DNA of 64,000 bases from Epiperipatus broadwayi. Taxonomy: Eukaryota > Onychophora > Udeonychophora > Euonychophora > Peripatidae. This document shows positions 1 to 11,149 of this stretch, one piece after another. Position 1 is the first letter of the stretch. Each line of letters begins with the position of its first letter. The stretch covers positions 106,001-170,000 of the forward strand of contig JAQFVV010000560.1 of NCBI GenBank assembly GCA_028023455.1, given 5' to 3'. Below the pieces are notes generated by a model, which saw only the letters and a list, made by a program, of their open reading frames with translations, was not told the DNA's origin and searched no databases. The position numbers were made by a program, and so were the translations under genes.

Positions 1-868
1 TTTTATTTAAGAATAATATGGTATGTAAATATAAATCAGATAAACTAAGTAATGTAAATATATTTACTATGGATTTATTAAATATTGGTTATAATCATAA
101 ATTGATTTGCAATTTTTTTAATAAGTTTAATAATAATTGTACTAAGTTAAGTGTTATATATATCGATAAAACAAAATATACTTGGATATCAGTACCATTT
201 ATTTGTAATTAACAAGTGAAATTTATAAGGCAAATATATAGAAATATATGTAGAGTCACATTTTATACTACTCCTAATTTAAATAGATTGATAAATAATT
301 AAAAAAAATAGATGTTGTATTTTAAATCAAAGTTGTGCAATATATAATTGATGGTTTGTTTGTGGAAAATCATATATAGGTGAATCTAATTGTACATTGG
401 AGAAACGGTCAAAAGACCATTTATTGATACATAAATGAGTGCAAAAATCAAGTCAAGAAAGTGTTAGAAATGATGACATATCTCCTTCAGTATTCTTTCA
501 TCATAATGTTACATGTATGTATGATTTTGATTTTCAGTTTAAGAAAGTTAAGATTTTATATTTTTCAAGAAATAATAATAATGGTAAAATTAAAGAAGCT
601 ATGTTAAAAAGTAACAGAAAGTAGCATTTGATAAATACACAAGCTACTAATATAAAAATTAATGAATTGTGGGAAAATTAATGTATGACATAATTGTTTT
701 TGTATACATTTATAACAGTTTTTTGTAACTGACTTTGAATATAGTTGATAATGACTACTTAGATAGGAAAAAGTACTTCTATTAAATTATGATGGATATT
801 TGTTTCTAAAATATTATTTACTGTATTAATTATTGTATTGTTTTTCGAAGTATATATATATATAATTT
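1..868 (+). pseudogene. Penelope-like element PLE-A, copy 1 (decayed C-terminal half)
   Basis: Conceptual translation gives the C-terminal part of a Penelope-like polyprotein. Positions 18-212 encode a connector segment containing KYTWISVPF. After stops and frame breaks comes a GIY-YIG endonuclease remnant with CGKSYIGES, about 355-420, and a tail at 439-624 with KVKILYF. PLEs join a reverse transcriptase to a GIY-YIG nuclease; the RT catalytic part is missing here. The same protein recurs at 54957-56215 and 62161-63172, which is why I call it a family. The 3' UTR carries a short stem-loop near 744-776 and ends at a TA tract at 850-862. The window starts inside the sequence that forms the loop between inverted arms in the other copies, so an inverted arm probably lies just upstream. 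Clearly non-functional. Confidence 0.8.
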
Positions 869-904
869 TGGTGAATTAAAATAAAATTGTAATTGTAATA
901 AAAA

Positions 905-1428
905 TAATAAATTTACAGTAACAAACTATTATTAACAATCCTTAAATCCACAGAAGAACTTTCCATTAATTTCTTAAACCTGCCTCAACTGCCATTAAAT
1001 TAAAAAAACAACAAAACAAAACATAACGGTAGCAAATATTATCAATTCAAATTCCATGAATCTCTATTTTAATGTTAGCAGCTTGTCTTTTTATTAAATG
1101 TATTTTATTCCTATTTATAAAAATGGCCTCCTTAATTTAAATAATAAAATAATTATTTAAATAATAAAATAATAATATTAATTTAAATAATAAAAGGTAA
1201 ATTAAAAAGACACTTTTTAATAATAGGAATAAAATGCATTTAATAAATAAACAAGCTGCAACTTTAAAATAAGAGATTCGTGAAATTTGAATTGATCATG
1301 TTTGTTTCAGCTTTGTTTTTTTTTTTTAATTTAATGGCAGTTGAGGCAGGTTTAAGGAATTAACCGAAAGTATTTTTGCAGATTTAAGGATTGTTTACAA
1401 TAGTTTGTTACTCTTATATTTATTGTAA
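905..1428. mobile_element. Foldback (inverted-repeat) element, long form
   Basis: Two arms of roughly 220 bases are imperfect reverse complements. The left arm (about 915-1135) contains CTGCCTCAACTGCCATTAAA and the right arm (about 1205-1428) contains TTTAATGGCAGTTGAGGCAG. The AT-rich centre is at about 1140-1200. It encodes nothing. Shorter relatives at 43535-43735 and 51541-51815 share the phrases AATCCGCAGAAGTACTTTC and CTAACCTGCCTCAA. It is probably a non-autonomous foldback or MITE-like repeat; the class is unknown. Confidence 0.65.
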
Positions 1429-1532
1429 AAAGAAATTATTTCACACTCACCTGCCTACTATATATATATAATTTTAATGCACAAATCAGCGCATAACAGC
1501 AGAGCTTCTTCAAATTAAATCATAATTTATTA

Positions 1533-1755
1533 TAAACTTAATATAAATTATAATACATAATAAATAATGCCCGAGTGCTTTCAAGAGAACTTAGCTCTCA
1601 TAATCATGGGTAACAAAGAGTAAGCATACCCTAACCCTAACCTTAACCCTAACCCTAACCCTTACTCTTTGTTAACCATGATTATGAGAGCTAAGTTCTC
1701 TTGAAAGTGCTCAGGCATTATTTAGTATGTATTGTAATTTATATTAAGTTTATAT
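1533..1755. repeat. Long hairpin with TTAGGG-type repeats in its loop
   Basis: About 95 bases on each side pair: the left arm contains AGCTCTCATAATCATGGGTA and the right arm AACCATGATTATGAGAGCT, and both continue outward through GCATTATTTA. The centre, 1629-1663, is CCCTAA repeated about five to six times with one CCTTAA variant. Read on the PLE-B coding strand it is GGTTAG-type sequence in the 3' UTR. TTAGGG is the telomere repeat of most animals outside arthropods and nematodes. Confidence 0.85.
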
Positions 1756-1949
1756 ACAAAATTAACAAAGCGTATGCCACACTTGAATGAGAAGCTGTAA
1801 AGATACACATAAATTATTACATGCTAAGCGCTTTTGAGGTCTTTTGCCTCATATTCATAGTGGTACTGTGAGCTGCAGAATGAAAAAATAGGGCAAGGAA
1901 AACAAAACAGTATGCAAAGCATATGCAAATGAACTAGATAGTCCAACGT

Positions 1950-3345
1950 TTGGAGATGTCAAAGCAGGTATCTCATCTATTGATGGAGTTATTATTGTCA
2001 TTAATAAAATATGCTTCTCGGATTTTCCGCTTGATGTCATTTTTCTCAATGCAGACTATTTTAGGGCTAGAAGGTTCAAACAAATGTCCTGTCTTCTTGG
2101 AATGCTCTAAAATGTTGATGAATTATCATTGTTTTTCATGGCTCTATTATATGTATATCTGTGTTGTGCTGTCCTGTTGATTATGCCTGCCTTGGTTTCT
2201 CCAAAATAAATGGCCCAGCAACCAGGTTGTGGGCAAGCTATGCTGTAAACAACATGGGGAGTCTGAGAAGGTTCAATTTTGTCCTTAGAGTTATTGATTA
2301 GACGATTAGTGCATGGGGGTGTATGAAAGCTAATTTTAAATTTATTGGCCAAAACCTTGATTAATTGATAGGAGATTTTAGGTATGTGGGGAAGAGTAAT
2401 ATATGGAAGTTTAATATTGTTTTTATTGTCAGTGATGTTCCTATAAAATTGTTTGATTTTATTGTTAATAGTGTTGAGTTTATAGCCTGCTTGTAGTAGG
2501 TCTTTGGTGTAAAGATGTATATTATTCTTTCTATCTGCCTCAAACTTGCACAGCTGCATATTTCTATATAAAAATGCTTGCAGGCCTGCCAATTTGTGAG
2601 AGCTTGGAGAGTTGGAGGGTGGGTGTATAAAGCCTCTGATTTCAAAGAGCTTTATTATCATTGAATAATTTATACCTCTCTCATCGCATGTTAACCTAAG
2701 GTCAAGGTAATTTAGACTTTGGAATGCATCTTCTGTTGTGGAATTGATAGTTAGATTAGTATTATGTGTTAACTCTTGTGTAATACTATTTATAGCGTGC
2801 TGGTTGGCTAAAATAAATATATCATCTACTTATCACATGTATATTGTGTGAGGGCTGTCAGCTTGATATTTGGACATGATTAGTCTTTCGTAGTGATTAA
2901 GGAAAATGCTGGTTACGATTCCACTGAGGGGGAGTCCCATAGGCCAACCACTTTTCATATTGTACCAAATGTGCTCAAATGTTGTATATATATGTTTATC
3001 CATCCATATTAAAAATGTAATGATGAAATTAATGCGTTCAGCTGACATCGTGTTGGTAAGTTCTTGTTGGATGATTTGAATAGATTGTTTTCTGTCCACC
3101 GATCCGTATAATTCTTTGACGTCAAGAGTAGTCATATAGAAGTTGTTTTCGATCGTGGCTTTTTTGATTTTTTTCCACAACTTGAAAGGATGAATTAACA
3201 GAATAATTTCCAAAGCCCAAGCTGTCTATTAATAGTTGATTAACCATTTTCGCGGTTTGAAAATAATGGCCACCCCCAAAATCCATCATTAAATGCAACG
3301 GTTCACCAGGCTTATGGAGTTTAATGTTGGAAAATATTCTTGGAG
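1950..3345 (-). pseudogene. PLE-B reverse transcriptase and GIY-YIG nuclease, truncated and broken
   Basis: Reading leftward, the first visible RT motif is IKLHKPGEPL (about 3310-3280), the PLE version of the PKIHKP motif, so the N-terminal part is lost. Next come motif A, TLDVKELYGSVD, and motif B, PMGLPLSG, in the open stretch 2833-3213. Motif C should be YVDD, but at 2814-2835 two stops precede VDDIFI. A connector and GIY-YIG domain follow in 2107-2661 (VYSIACPQPGCWAIYFGE), with CPQPGC in place of the usual close cysteine pair and YFG for YIG. The C-terminal part (GHLFEPSSPK, then NDIKRKIREA) continues in shifted frames to about 1980. The order RT then GIY-YIG is diagnostic of PLEs. Dead copy. 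Confidence 0.85.
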
Positions 3346-3483
3346 CTTAAGTTTATAATAAATTGTGATTTAATTTGAAGAAGCTCTGCTGTTATGCGCT
3401 GATTTGTGCATTAAAATTATATATGTTATATTTATTATTTTTATTATAATACATATATATGTTGTCATGAATGGTTTCATGGG

Positions 3484-3707
3484 TTGCATTTATAAAAGAC
3501 ATATTTTTTGGGTTCATCCTTATTAAAAATTTAAATATTTATATACTGACATTTCGACTTGATCACACAAGTCATCCACTTGGTGATAAAAGGTAGAAAA
3601 ACTGTCTTTCTATCTTTTATCACCCTGTAGATGACTTATGTGATCAAGTCGAAATGTCAGTATAAAAATATTTATTTTTTTATTGCAGATGAAACCACAA
3701 AATGTCT

Positions 3708-3725
<18 letters not shown>
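3484..3725. mobile_element. PLE-C 3'-end foldback (two 3' UTRs, no coding part)
   Basis: A palindrome of about 60-110 bases per arm. The left arm reads GACATTTCGACTTGATCACA and the right arm TGTGATCAAGTCGAAATGTC. The outer parts (GGGTTCATCC... and ...GCAGATGAAACCAC) match the two ends of the PLE-C element at 63251-63845. Nothing codes between the arms. It looks like the smallest form of the head-to-head arrangement, two 3' ends only. A (TA)n(TG)n tract follows at 3709-3745. Confidence 0.7.

Positions 3726-3745
<20 letters not shown>
3709..3745. repeat. (TA)n(TG)n microsatellite
   Basis: Alternating TA then GT dinucleotides, directly beside the outer end of the PLE-C foldback. The open frames across it are repeat artefacts. 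Confidence 0.9.
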
Positions 3746-5833
3746 CAGAGGTGACAAATAAGCTCATAACAACCTTTGTAGAAAAAATCCCCAACCCCAA
3801 ACAAGTTATTGCTACTAGCTTTCTCACTAAAAATCTAACTTATTCAAAGCATTATATTAAAAATACTAGGACAAACCTGGCACTTTATCGCAATGATAAC
3901 GATTAAGTAGAAAATCTGAAATTTTCATACATTTATACATCTTCCAATTGACTTATCTAACTTAAAAAGTCATATGGAACTGAATTTTTTTTTAGAAATT
4001 TCATATATTAATAGCTTTAGCAATATAAAATTGTCAATGCCTTAATAAGAAAAATAAAATTACAAGGAAATCAAGTTATATGCCACATGAGCTAATTTAA
4101 GAAGCTTGTATTACAAATGTTATAGAGGTCAGAGATAAGCTCTTACCAAGCATTGAAAAACATCCCTGCCTGCTATTGGATTCCTCTGTGATGTTCTGGG
4201 ATAATGAAGCATTAGATGAAACATACCAGACAATACCAACTTTTTATCTAATAAAATATATTAATAAATGATATAACTGTTATACATATATTTAAGGAAT
4301 ACTTAATAAAATGTGCATTATTAATGTTAGCAGCTAGTTATTCAAAGTTTAAGTGGATTATTAAAAGAAGCTTGCCTTAAATAAAATTAGTTTCGTACTC
4401 TTATGTGTGTGTGTGCATGCATTGATTTACATGTTGACTTTTACATCTTTAATTTCATTTATTAAAATATTCAATTTATTTATTAACTTTTAAAAGTAAA
4501 ATAGATAATAAAATTTGGCAAATAAAATATTTATTATCTAAACTTCTGATAGAAACAAAAATCAAAATAGGAAAACCAGTAAATTATTATACTTATTTTC
4601 TGTTTATTATTTTTTTAAAAAAGGGAAAAAACAACTTTATTCATATTAAGTAGTTGATTTATTATTAACCTTGAAATTGAAATGCAGATACTGCTGACAA
4701 ATGATATTGTTTTGGGATATTGAAGAAAAAAGTAGGGAACTGATTTGATTTTTTTTAGTTTCCACATGGACACAGTTCTGAAGAGAATAAAAACAGTGTA
4801 ATCTTTATTATTTGCATTTATTTTAAAACCAGCATAAACGGTATTTTTCTTTAAAGTCTTCACATATAATACATTCCTGAAGGATATATTATGGTATCAA
4901 GTTTTATGGTTTCTTTAAACTAAACGTTCTGAATTTCATAATATAATGTGCCAAGATAATACTTCTGCTTTAACATTTAATTTTGAAAAATTTCAAGAAA
5001 TGAAAATAGTAATCTTAACTGTGATCATATGGAAAAGGATAAAGAATGATTGTATGCTAATAAATTGTATTCTTGGTGGCAGTAAATTTTAAACAAAGTT
5101 TTAAAAAAAAGTTAATAACTGTTCAAAACTAAAATATTTTAAATAAATGTTTTGGTCTTAATTATTAACTTTAAAAAACCAACAAATGTCTAAATGATTT
5201 AAAAAAAACATAGATAAATTGAATACTGCTTTTTGAAAGTTAAAATTTATTAATGAAAATTGGCATCTCATTTTATTTTATGGCAGAAATGTTTCTTTAT
5301 CATCTGCTTCTCCAGAAAGAGCGGAAAAACTTTTAATAAAATATTTTCCAGTGAAACCGCGATAATTGCTAATGTTTTACAGTTAATAATAATTGTACAT
5401 AATTTTCATATTTTAAAACTAATTAGTTAATATTAAATTGTGTCATATAATGGATCCATGCCTGATCATGTTTAAAATAGTACATCGTATCCGTGTGCTT
5501 GTCTTCTATCATAGTGAAATTGTAGTTGCTTTATTGTTTCTTTTAAAATAAATAAATAAATAATATAATGGTTTGGAAAATAGTAATGCGTCGATATTAT
5601 TCCCATAGCTAATGACATGGGATCTTGCACCATAAATTAACTGCCTACTGTTGAGAAAGCTCTACTAATGAAGTGAATTTATTATTATCATCATTACTAT
5701 TGTAATTTTTATTTTGTTTAATAAAATGGTAATGTAATAGTTATATATTTATAGCTTTATTTTATATGGAAAGGTATCTTACTTTACCATATGAAATTGT
5801 CTCAAGGAGTTTTCAATTAAGTGTGTATAGATT
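3746..5833. other. Non-coding stretch, nothing recognised
   Basis: AT-rich sequence with many stops in all frames. The 82-residue frame at 4615-4863 on the minus strand has no recognisable motif and low-complexity composition. I see no gene, RNA or transposon here. Confidence 0.5.
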
Positions 5834-5922
5834 GTATTACACACAGGTAATTTTAAATCGATTTTACTACACACTGGTAATTTTAAATAGATTTTAATAC
5901 ACACAGGTAATTTTAAACATGG
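5834..5922 (+). repeat. 30-bp tandem repeat, three copies
   Basis: The unit, approximately ACACACAGGTAATTTTAAAT plus CGATTTTACT, occurs three times with a period of 30. The last copy diverges after TTTTAAA. It is non-coding. Confidence 0.85.
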
Positions 5923-6634
5923 GTGAAGCGTTTAATTTAAAATAGCCTATTCTTTTATAATTTAAGACAAATAATCTTTACAGGTGTGTTTATCAGAAGT
6001 TAATACACTTCTTAACAGCATTCATAACAGAAAATAGATTTTGAATTTGTCTGAGAACAAATTTATTTCCATAATTCTTGAGTTAATAATATTTATAGTA
6101 TTAGTCTGTCCACATAATTTGATATATATTTATTATGCTCATTTCTCGTGTGTGTATATTCCTTGTCTTATGCAAATATTTCCTACGCTCTTTTAATGTG
6201 TTTATAGTCGTTTTGACTAATACTTTTTTGTAGCTTTTGGATATTGTTTAATGTGTGCAGTTTAATGTTGATACAAGCTATTAAATTTTACGATCAGGGA
6301 TAAATTTGTATCTTGCCATTGTGAAAAGAAGTTATGTTTTATAGCTCTAGATTTATCAGATAGTATACTATTTATGATATTTATGGGACAGAAATCATCT
6401 CCCATTATTATATGTATTTGCCATGAGAAGAAAGTGTTCCAAAATATTCTTATATAGCTTATTTAATTAGATTCCATGGAGAGAATCATTTGCTTTGGTG
6501 CGTTATGGCAATGATGGCTATTTATTGAGATAGTAATTTTCAGTGCTTTGGTTGATCATAATAACATCCGTATTGTGCTTTTCCAGTAGTATACAAGGAA
6601 ATCCAAGATTTAATTTCTCAATTTAAAGCATAGC
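5923..6634. other. Non-coding stretch upstream of a putative exon
   Basis: No open frame or repeat recognised. If the exon at 6635 is real, its promoter or upstream intron would lie here, but I see no convincing TATA or initiator. Confidence 0.4.
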
Positions 6635-6701
6635 ATGATGGGAAAACAAGGCCAGGATGCTATTTATATACGTCATATGGAGAAATTCGCCGATGTGTTT
6701 T
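6635..6701 (+). CDS. Putative short host exon ending in a splice donor
   Basis: ATGATG opens a 22-codon frame that begins MMGKQGQD and contains HMEKFADVF. It runs into TTT-T followed by GTAAGT, a consensus splice donor at 6702. The codons use more G and C than the surroundings and the composition is balanced, unlike the A/T-run peptides elsewhere. An in-frame stop lies 24 bases upstream, so this would be a first coding exon. I do not recognise the protein and found no matching second exon in the window. Against it: the stretch is very short, and a chance ATG plus donor in 64 kb is quite possible. Confidence 0.3.
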
Positions 6702-6702
6702 G

Positions 6703-7645
6703 TAAGTTTCATAAATGTTTAAATTTAATATTATTATGTGGACATTAAATAAGTTAACTATCAACGTATGTGTGACTTTTGATGAATGCTTTTTATTCAC
6801 CATTTAGTTTTAATATTAACATAGTGTAAGGAAATAATCATTTGTACTGTAATGATGACAGTTATATTATTTTAATAGTGAGATATCATTAGTGTGTTAG
6901 GATGTAAAATATATCGAAATGTTAATAAGCTTATGGTGCAAGCTAGCTAACCATTATAATTATTTTCATTTTCATTAATGTTTCTTTAATGCCTTGGTTT
7001 AATTAGAATAAATTGTGAATTCAAATAGATATTTAACAAGGAATCATAATCATTTATGGTCATAAATTTTATTGTTAAATTTTGAAATTAGACAACCACG
7101 AAGCAATAGTCTTTACATTAAGTTAAGTTAAATTATTAACTCCTTAGAATTAACTATAAAAAAATTCAGTAGCTACGATGTTCAAACTGTAATTGTATTA
7201 GATCGTTTTGTAAATATTTTTTTGTTAATGTTTAGGTCTAATAAATGTATTTTTAAAATTTATTAAAATTTGGTTTTTGAGTATATTTCTGTGTGAAATT
7301 CTTTTGTTTGGTTCCACAAACCCACACAATGAAATAAAACGTATATTTTCAAATCGGATAATTATAATTCTCATAATCCAAAAATCACTAATAATTAATA
7401 AAAAAAATGGATAACAATTTGTTTTAATTAAAATTTTTCAATTGACAACTGTTTATTTAAGTATTGCAATGGATGCATCCATCCGTAATTCAGACTGCAC
7501 ATTATTAACCTATTATGAGAATTTAAATATTGTAAATGGAGTATTTTATCTGTTTTGTTCTAAGATAACAGAAGGAAATGAAATGCACCCTTTTCATTTT
7601 ATTATTTGAATGCTATTGTAGGTAAAAGGCTATAAGTATTCTATT
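6703..7645. other. Non-coding stretch, nothing recognised
   Basis: AT-rich, with no open frame longer than noise. If the exon before it is real this could be intron. Confidence 0.4.
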
Positions 7646-7913
7646 TTATTATTATTATTATTATTATTAAATTGAGAGAGTGCAAACTTCTCAAGCGCTT
7701 ATGCCTATCAACAGGCAATCAGATCTTAAGCACTGGGACAGAGACGTTAAGAAAAAAAGGGTGGTTCCACCCTCTTCTTTACATGTATTTCTATATATCC
7801 AAGCCTGTCCAAAGTGTCCTAGTGCTTAAGATCTGATTGGCTCTTGATTGACATAAGCGCTTGAGATGTTTGCACTATCTCAGTTTAAATACAATACCAT
7901 CTGCGCTTTATAA

Positions 7914-7975
<62 letters not shown>

Positions 7976-7978
7976 CAA
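7646..7978. mobile_element. SINE-like repeat, inverted head-to-head pair with (ATT)n/(AAT)n tails
   Basis: The minus-oriented unit at about 7650-7818 and the plus unit at about 7820-7970 share GTGCTTAAGATCTGATTGG, then CATAAGCGCTTGAGA and GTTTGCACT. The left end is (ATT)n and the right end (AAT)n, so both tails point outward. A third copy lies at 8090-8290. Short length, no coding capacity and a trinucleotide tail suggest a SINE or a 3'-end-derived repeat, but I cannot identify Pol III A and B boxes. Confidence 0.5.
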
Positions 7979-8089
7979 CAACAACATCGAAAAACTTCTG
8001 CATAGTAAATCGAAAGATTTCACGCTGTATGTTTATAATTTGAACTCAGTGAATTGAGTGTGATGATATTTAAGATTCATGCTTTCAGA

Positions 8090-8405
<316 letters not shown>

Positions 8406-8479
8406 AGACATGTGTTGATTAATATAAGTATTTCTTTTGGTAAACCACGTGATTATTATTATGATAATAATCACATACA

Positions 8480-9280
8480 TTAGCCTATTAGAAAGTGTAT
8501 GTTCCTAAAGCCTGCTAGAATGTCAGTCATTTGCCTTGGAACACTATAACATTAAAATATTTGATAAATTAGCAGAAAGAAAACCCTGAGATTTTTATTT
8601 GGCATTATAAGAAAGAGTTATTTCTTTATTCTACAAGATGTAAAGGAAGTCAAATCTACCAGTGGATAATATTAAACTATACAATAGAGTTTGCTAATCA
8701 TAAGAGTCTATGAGAGAATACGTTTTGAAAGTGCAAATATTTATAGCTCCGAGAGTTTGATTGGGATGAAGGAAGATATTTACTTTATTCTAAATTATTT
8801 ACTAGGGAGTGATTGAAGTTTTACCTCTTCCGAAAATTATATGTTTTATTTGGAATAATTTATCCTATCAGAGTTAAGTTATTCATTTATATTAATTGTA
8901 TATCTCTGTAGCATATTCTTTTATATGTAACAGACCACTGAGCTCAGTCCACTTTATAATCTTTATTGTTATGTGTAAAAGTAGGTTAGGTGACATATAA
9001 ATTGATTTCATTGTAAATTTTATTTTCTGATATTAAGGCTTTTGTGATATTATATTGCTAAAGGTATCAATATATCATGTATCTGAAGTTGTTTCAATAA
9101 CATATGGTTATTTAATTTCGATAGCTGTATAGGAAGACAGATGAATGTCTGAAAATTTCAGATATTCTACTTAATATTTATTCATTAGATATAATGCTGC
9201 ACTTGCCTTGACATTTTTATTCCAATGCTTGAATATTCTAGCACACCACTGAAAAACCCAGTAGCAGAAAATTGCATTGG
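8480..9280. other. Non-coding stretch, nothing recognised
   Basis: No credible gene. A small hairpin, GTGATTATTAT...ATAATAATCAC, lies just before it at 8449-8474. Confidence 0.4.
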
Positions 9281-9282
9281 TA

Positions 9283-9288
9283 TTGAGA

Positions 9289-9322
<34 letters not shown>

Positions 9323-9336
9323 TATATGTATGTATA

Positions 9337-9374
<38 letters not shown>

Positions 9375-9402
9375 ACATATACATACAGTATTCAATTATT
9401 TA
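9283..9402. repeat. TA-centred palindrome
   Basis: GTATGTATATGTACA at about 9327 and its complement TGTACATATACATAC at about 9372 flank a (TA)n core, with another TA run to the left. It is one of several palindromes in the window whose centre is a TA tract. Confidence 0.75.
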
Positions 9403-11140
9403 AAAAAAAAAAAAAAAATTTTATTCTTTTATATATACAGAGATTTATATGTATAGATTCATTATTATGAATAAGCAATTCTTTTTATGATTTATTATAT
9501 AATTTTTATTATTATTAAATAATATGTGTTAAATTTATTTAACTTTCATTTTGTTAAATAAGAGTAAATCAGAGAGGTGTGAAATAAAAATTGTTAGATT
9601 AGGAGATAAAAATTGTACACGTGTGAAACAATGAATAGATCTGTACAAACACAAAGATGCTTTTACACTTATTTCTGATGGCTATAGATGGCCAGTTGTT
9701 ATCTGTATCTTAAAATTATTTTTACAAAAGAGGTGCTTTGATGTAGATGACAGCGATCAATTTTAAGTCAAACTTGTGAAGCTTTGATTTTTTTTAGATA
9801 AAGATTTCCAGATGTTTTTCGCGATATAAACGATTAAAACAATTTTTTTAGGCAGTCAATCTAAATTTTTTTAGAGAGATGGCAGTTAATCATAAATTTT
9901 TTTTAAGAGTCAGTAATAATTTTTCTAGAGAGATGATCAGTTAAATTATTATTATTATTTTGAGACTCAACTCAGTCGGTCCTTCCTTGTTATAATTCTT
10001 AAGCAGAAATGTAAGCTCGAATCTTTTTTTTTTTAAAAAAGAGAGTGAACGCTTTAATTCTTTTTTCTCACTCTTTGAAAGTTGAAAAAAAAAAGAGCAA
10101 ATGAAATGTGCGTTTATATAAATCAATTTTCAAGCAATATTAAAGGAGAAAAGAGAAATGGAACAAGATTGAATTTATAAGAAGTTAGTCCTAATTATAA
10201 AAAAAAATGATATTAACATATTTAGCTCTGCATAATACTATGTTTTTGCATTGCTAAACCAGTTGTCTGCTTCCTGATTGATTAATACAGAAGGAGTCAA
10301 AACCGCTGATCTGTCTAGGAAATCATGTATCCAGAAATAACCAACAAAAATGATAAATTTTGAAGCCAACCACGCAAGCTATATGGAATGCTTTGTTCCT
10401 AGTTCCTGTCTTATTAAAAGCTCACTGCCTTCAAACCAATGGAGAAGGGGAAATAGGAGGAAAAGAAGATTTAAAACAGCTATGTATAACCAAGTTTGAA
10501 GCCATAAATCAAATTTTTGTTGATTTACCTCAATCATCTAAAGTGTCAACAGCAATTATTTTTTTAAAGAAGAGAAACAAGCAAATCCACCGGTACCTAC
10601 TTATTCAAAGTACTTATAATAACTTTTTTTCTTTTAAATGGTAGAAGGAAGCCAATCAACAGTAAATAATAATGGAATTGAAGAAACAAGCAAAGTCAAT
10701 TGAGTCAGCATTATCTTAAAAGTATCTGCAATGATTTTTTTTTTGTTGGTGAGCAAAGAAATGCAGTCTAAAATTCAAATTCAGGACATTAATAAGAAGT
10801 AAAAAGTAGACGGGTAAATATGAACTTTCTTTAACCGATTTTATTCTTTTGCTTATTAAAAGTAAACCTTAATTTACTGGTCAAAGCAATTTTCTTTTTT
10901 GATACAGAAACATTAAAGACTTGTTTATCTATAGTTGTTTGCAATATCTCACAACATAGCACAAACATAATTTAAATCTTTAAACTTAAATTTTTCATTA
11001 TTTTTTTTTATTATATATTGTAATGTTGAAATGTTTTTTTTTTTAATTGTTCTTCAGTTGTTAATGATGATGAGCAACCTATAGATATAAATGTTTTTTT
11101 TATTTTTATTTTATCTTGTTGCATATTAAAAAATTAATAT
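9403..11140. other. Non-coding stretch with an unrecognised 94-codon frame
   Basis: The longest frame, 10360-10644 on the plus strand, encodes 94 residues beginning MKPTTQAIWN. Its composition is fairly balanced, but it shows no recognisable motif, splice pattern or repeat relationship. It could be chance, an exon or an old transposon piece. The rest is T- and A-run sequence. Confidence 0.3.
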
Positions 11141-11149
11141 ATGTATTTT

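Larger units (their letters stand above)
1465..3425 (-). mobile_element. Penelope-like element PLE-B with ~75-bp terminal inverted repeats
   Basis: The element reads on the minus strand. Its two ends are inverted copies of about 75 bases: 1465-1540 (TTTTAATGCACAAATCAGCG...) and 3348-3425 (...CGCTGATTTGTGCATTAAAA). Both ends abut TA-rich sequence, (TA)n at 1451-1464 and ATATATG on the other side. Inside lie a broken RT/GIY-YIG reading frame (1950-3345) and a 3' UTR that folds back on itself around telomere-like repeats (1533-1755). The right-hand terminal repeat is an inverted copy of the 3' end placed upstream of the truncated coding region, so the element is in effect a head-to-head pair with one very short partner. 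Confidence 0.7.

Noticed and set aside
1629-1663. A true chromosome end at the CCCTAA repeats
   Set aside because: Unique and repeated sequence continues on both sides and the repeats are the loop of an inverted repeat, so this is interstitial.
7861-8043. 60-codon frame with an isoleucine/threonine run
   Set aside because: Crosses a SINE-like repeat and its AAT tail; no protein character.
9171-9470. Two overlapping frames rich in YIYIYI
   Set aside because: Translation of TA repeats.
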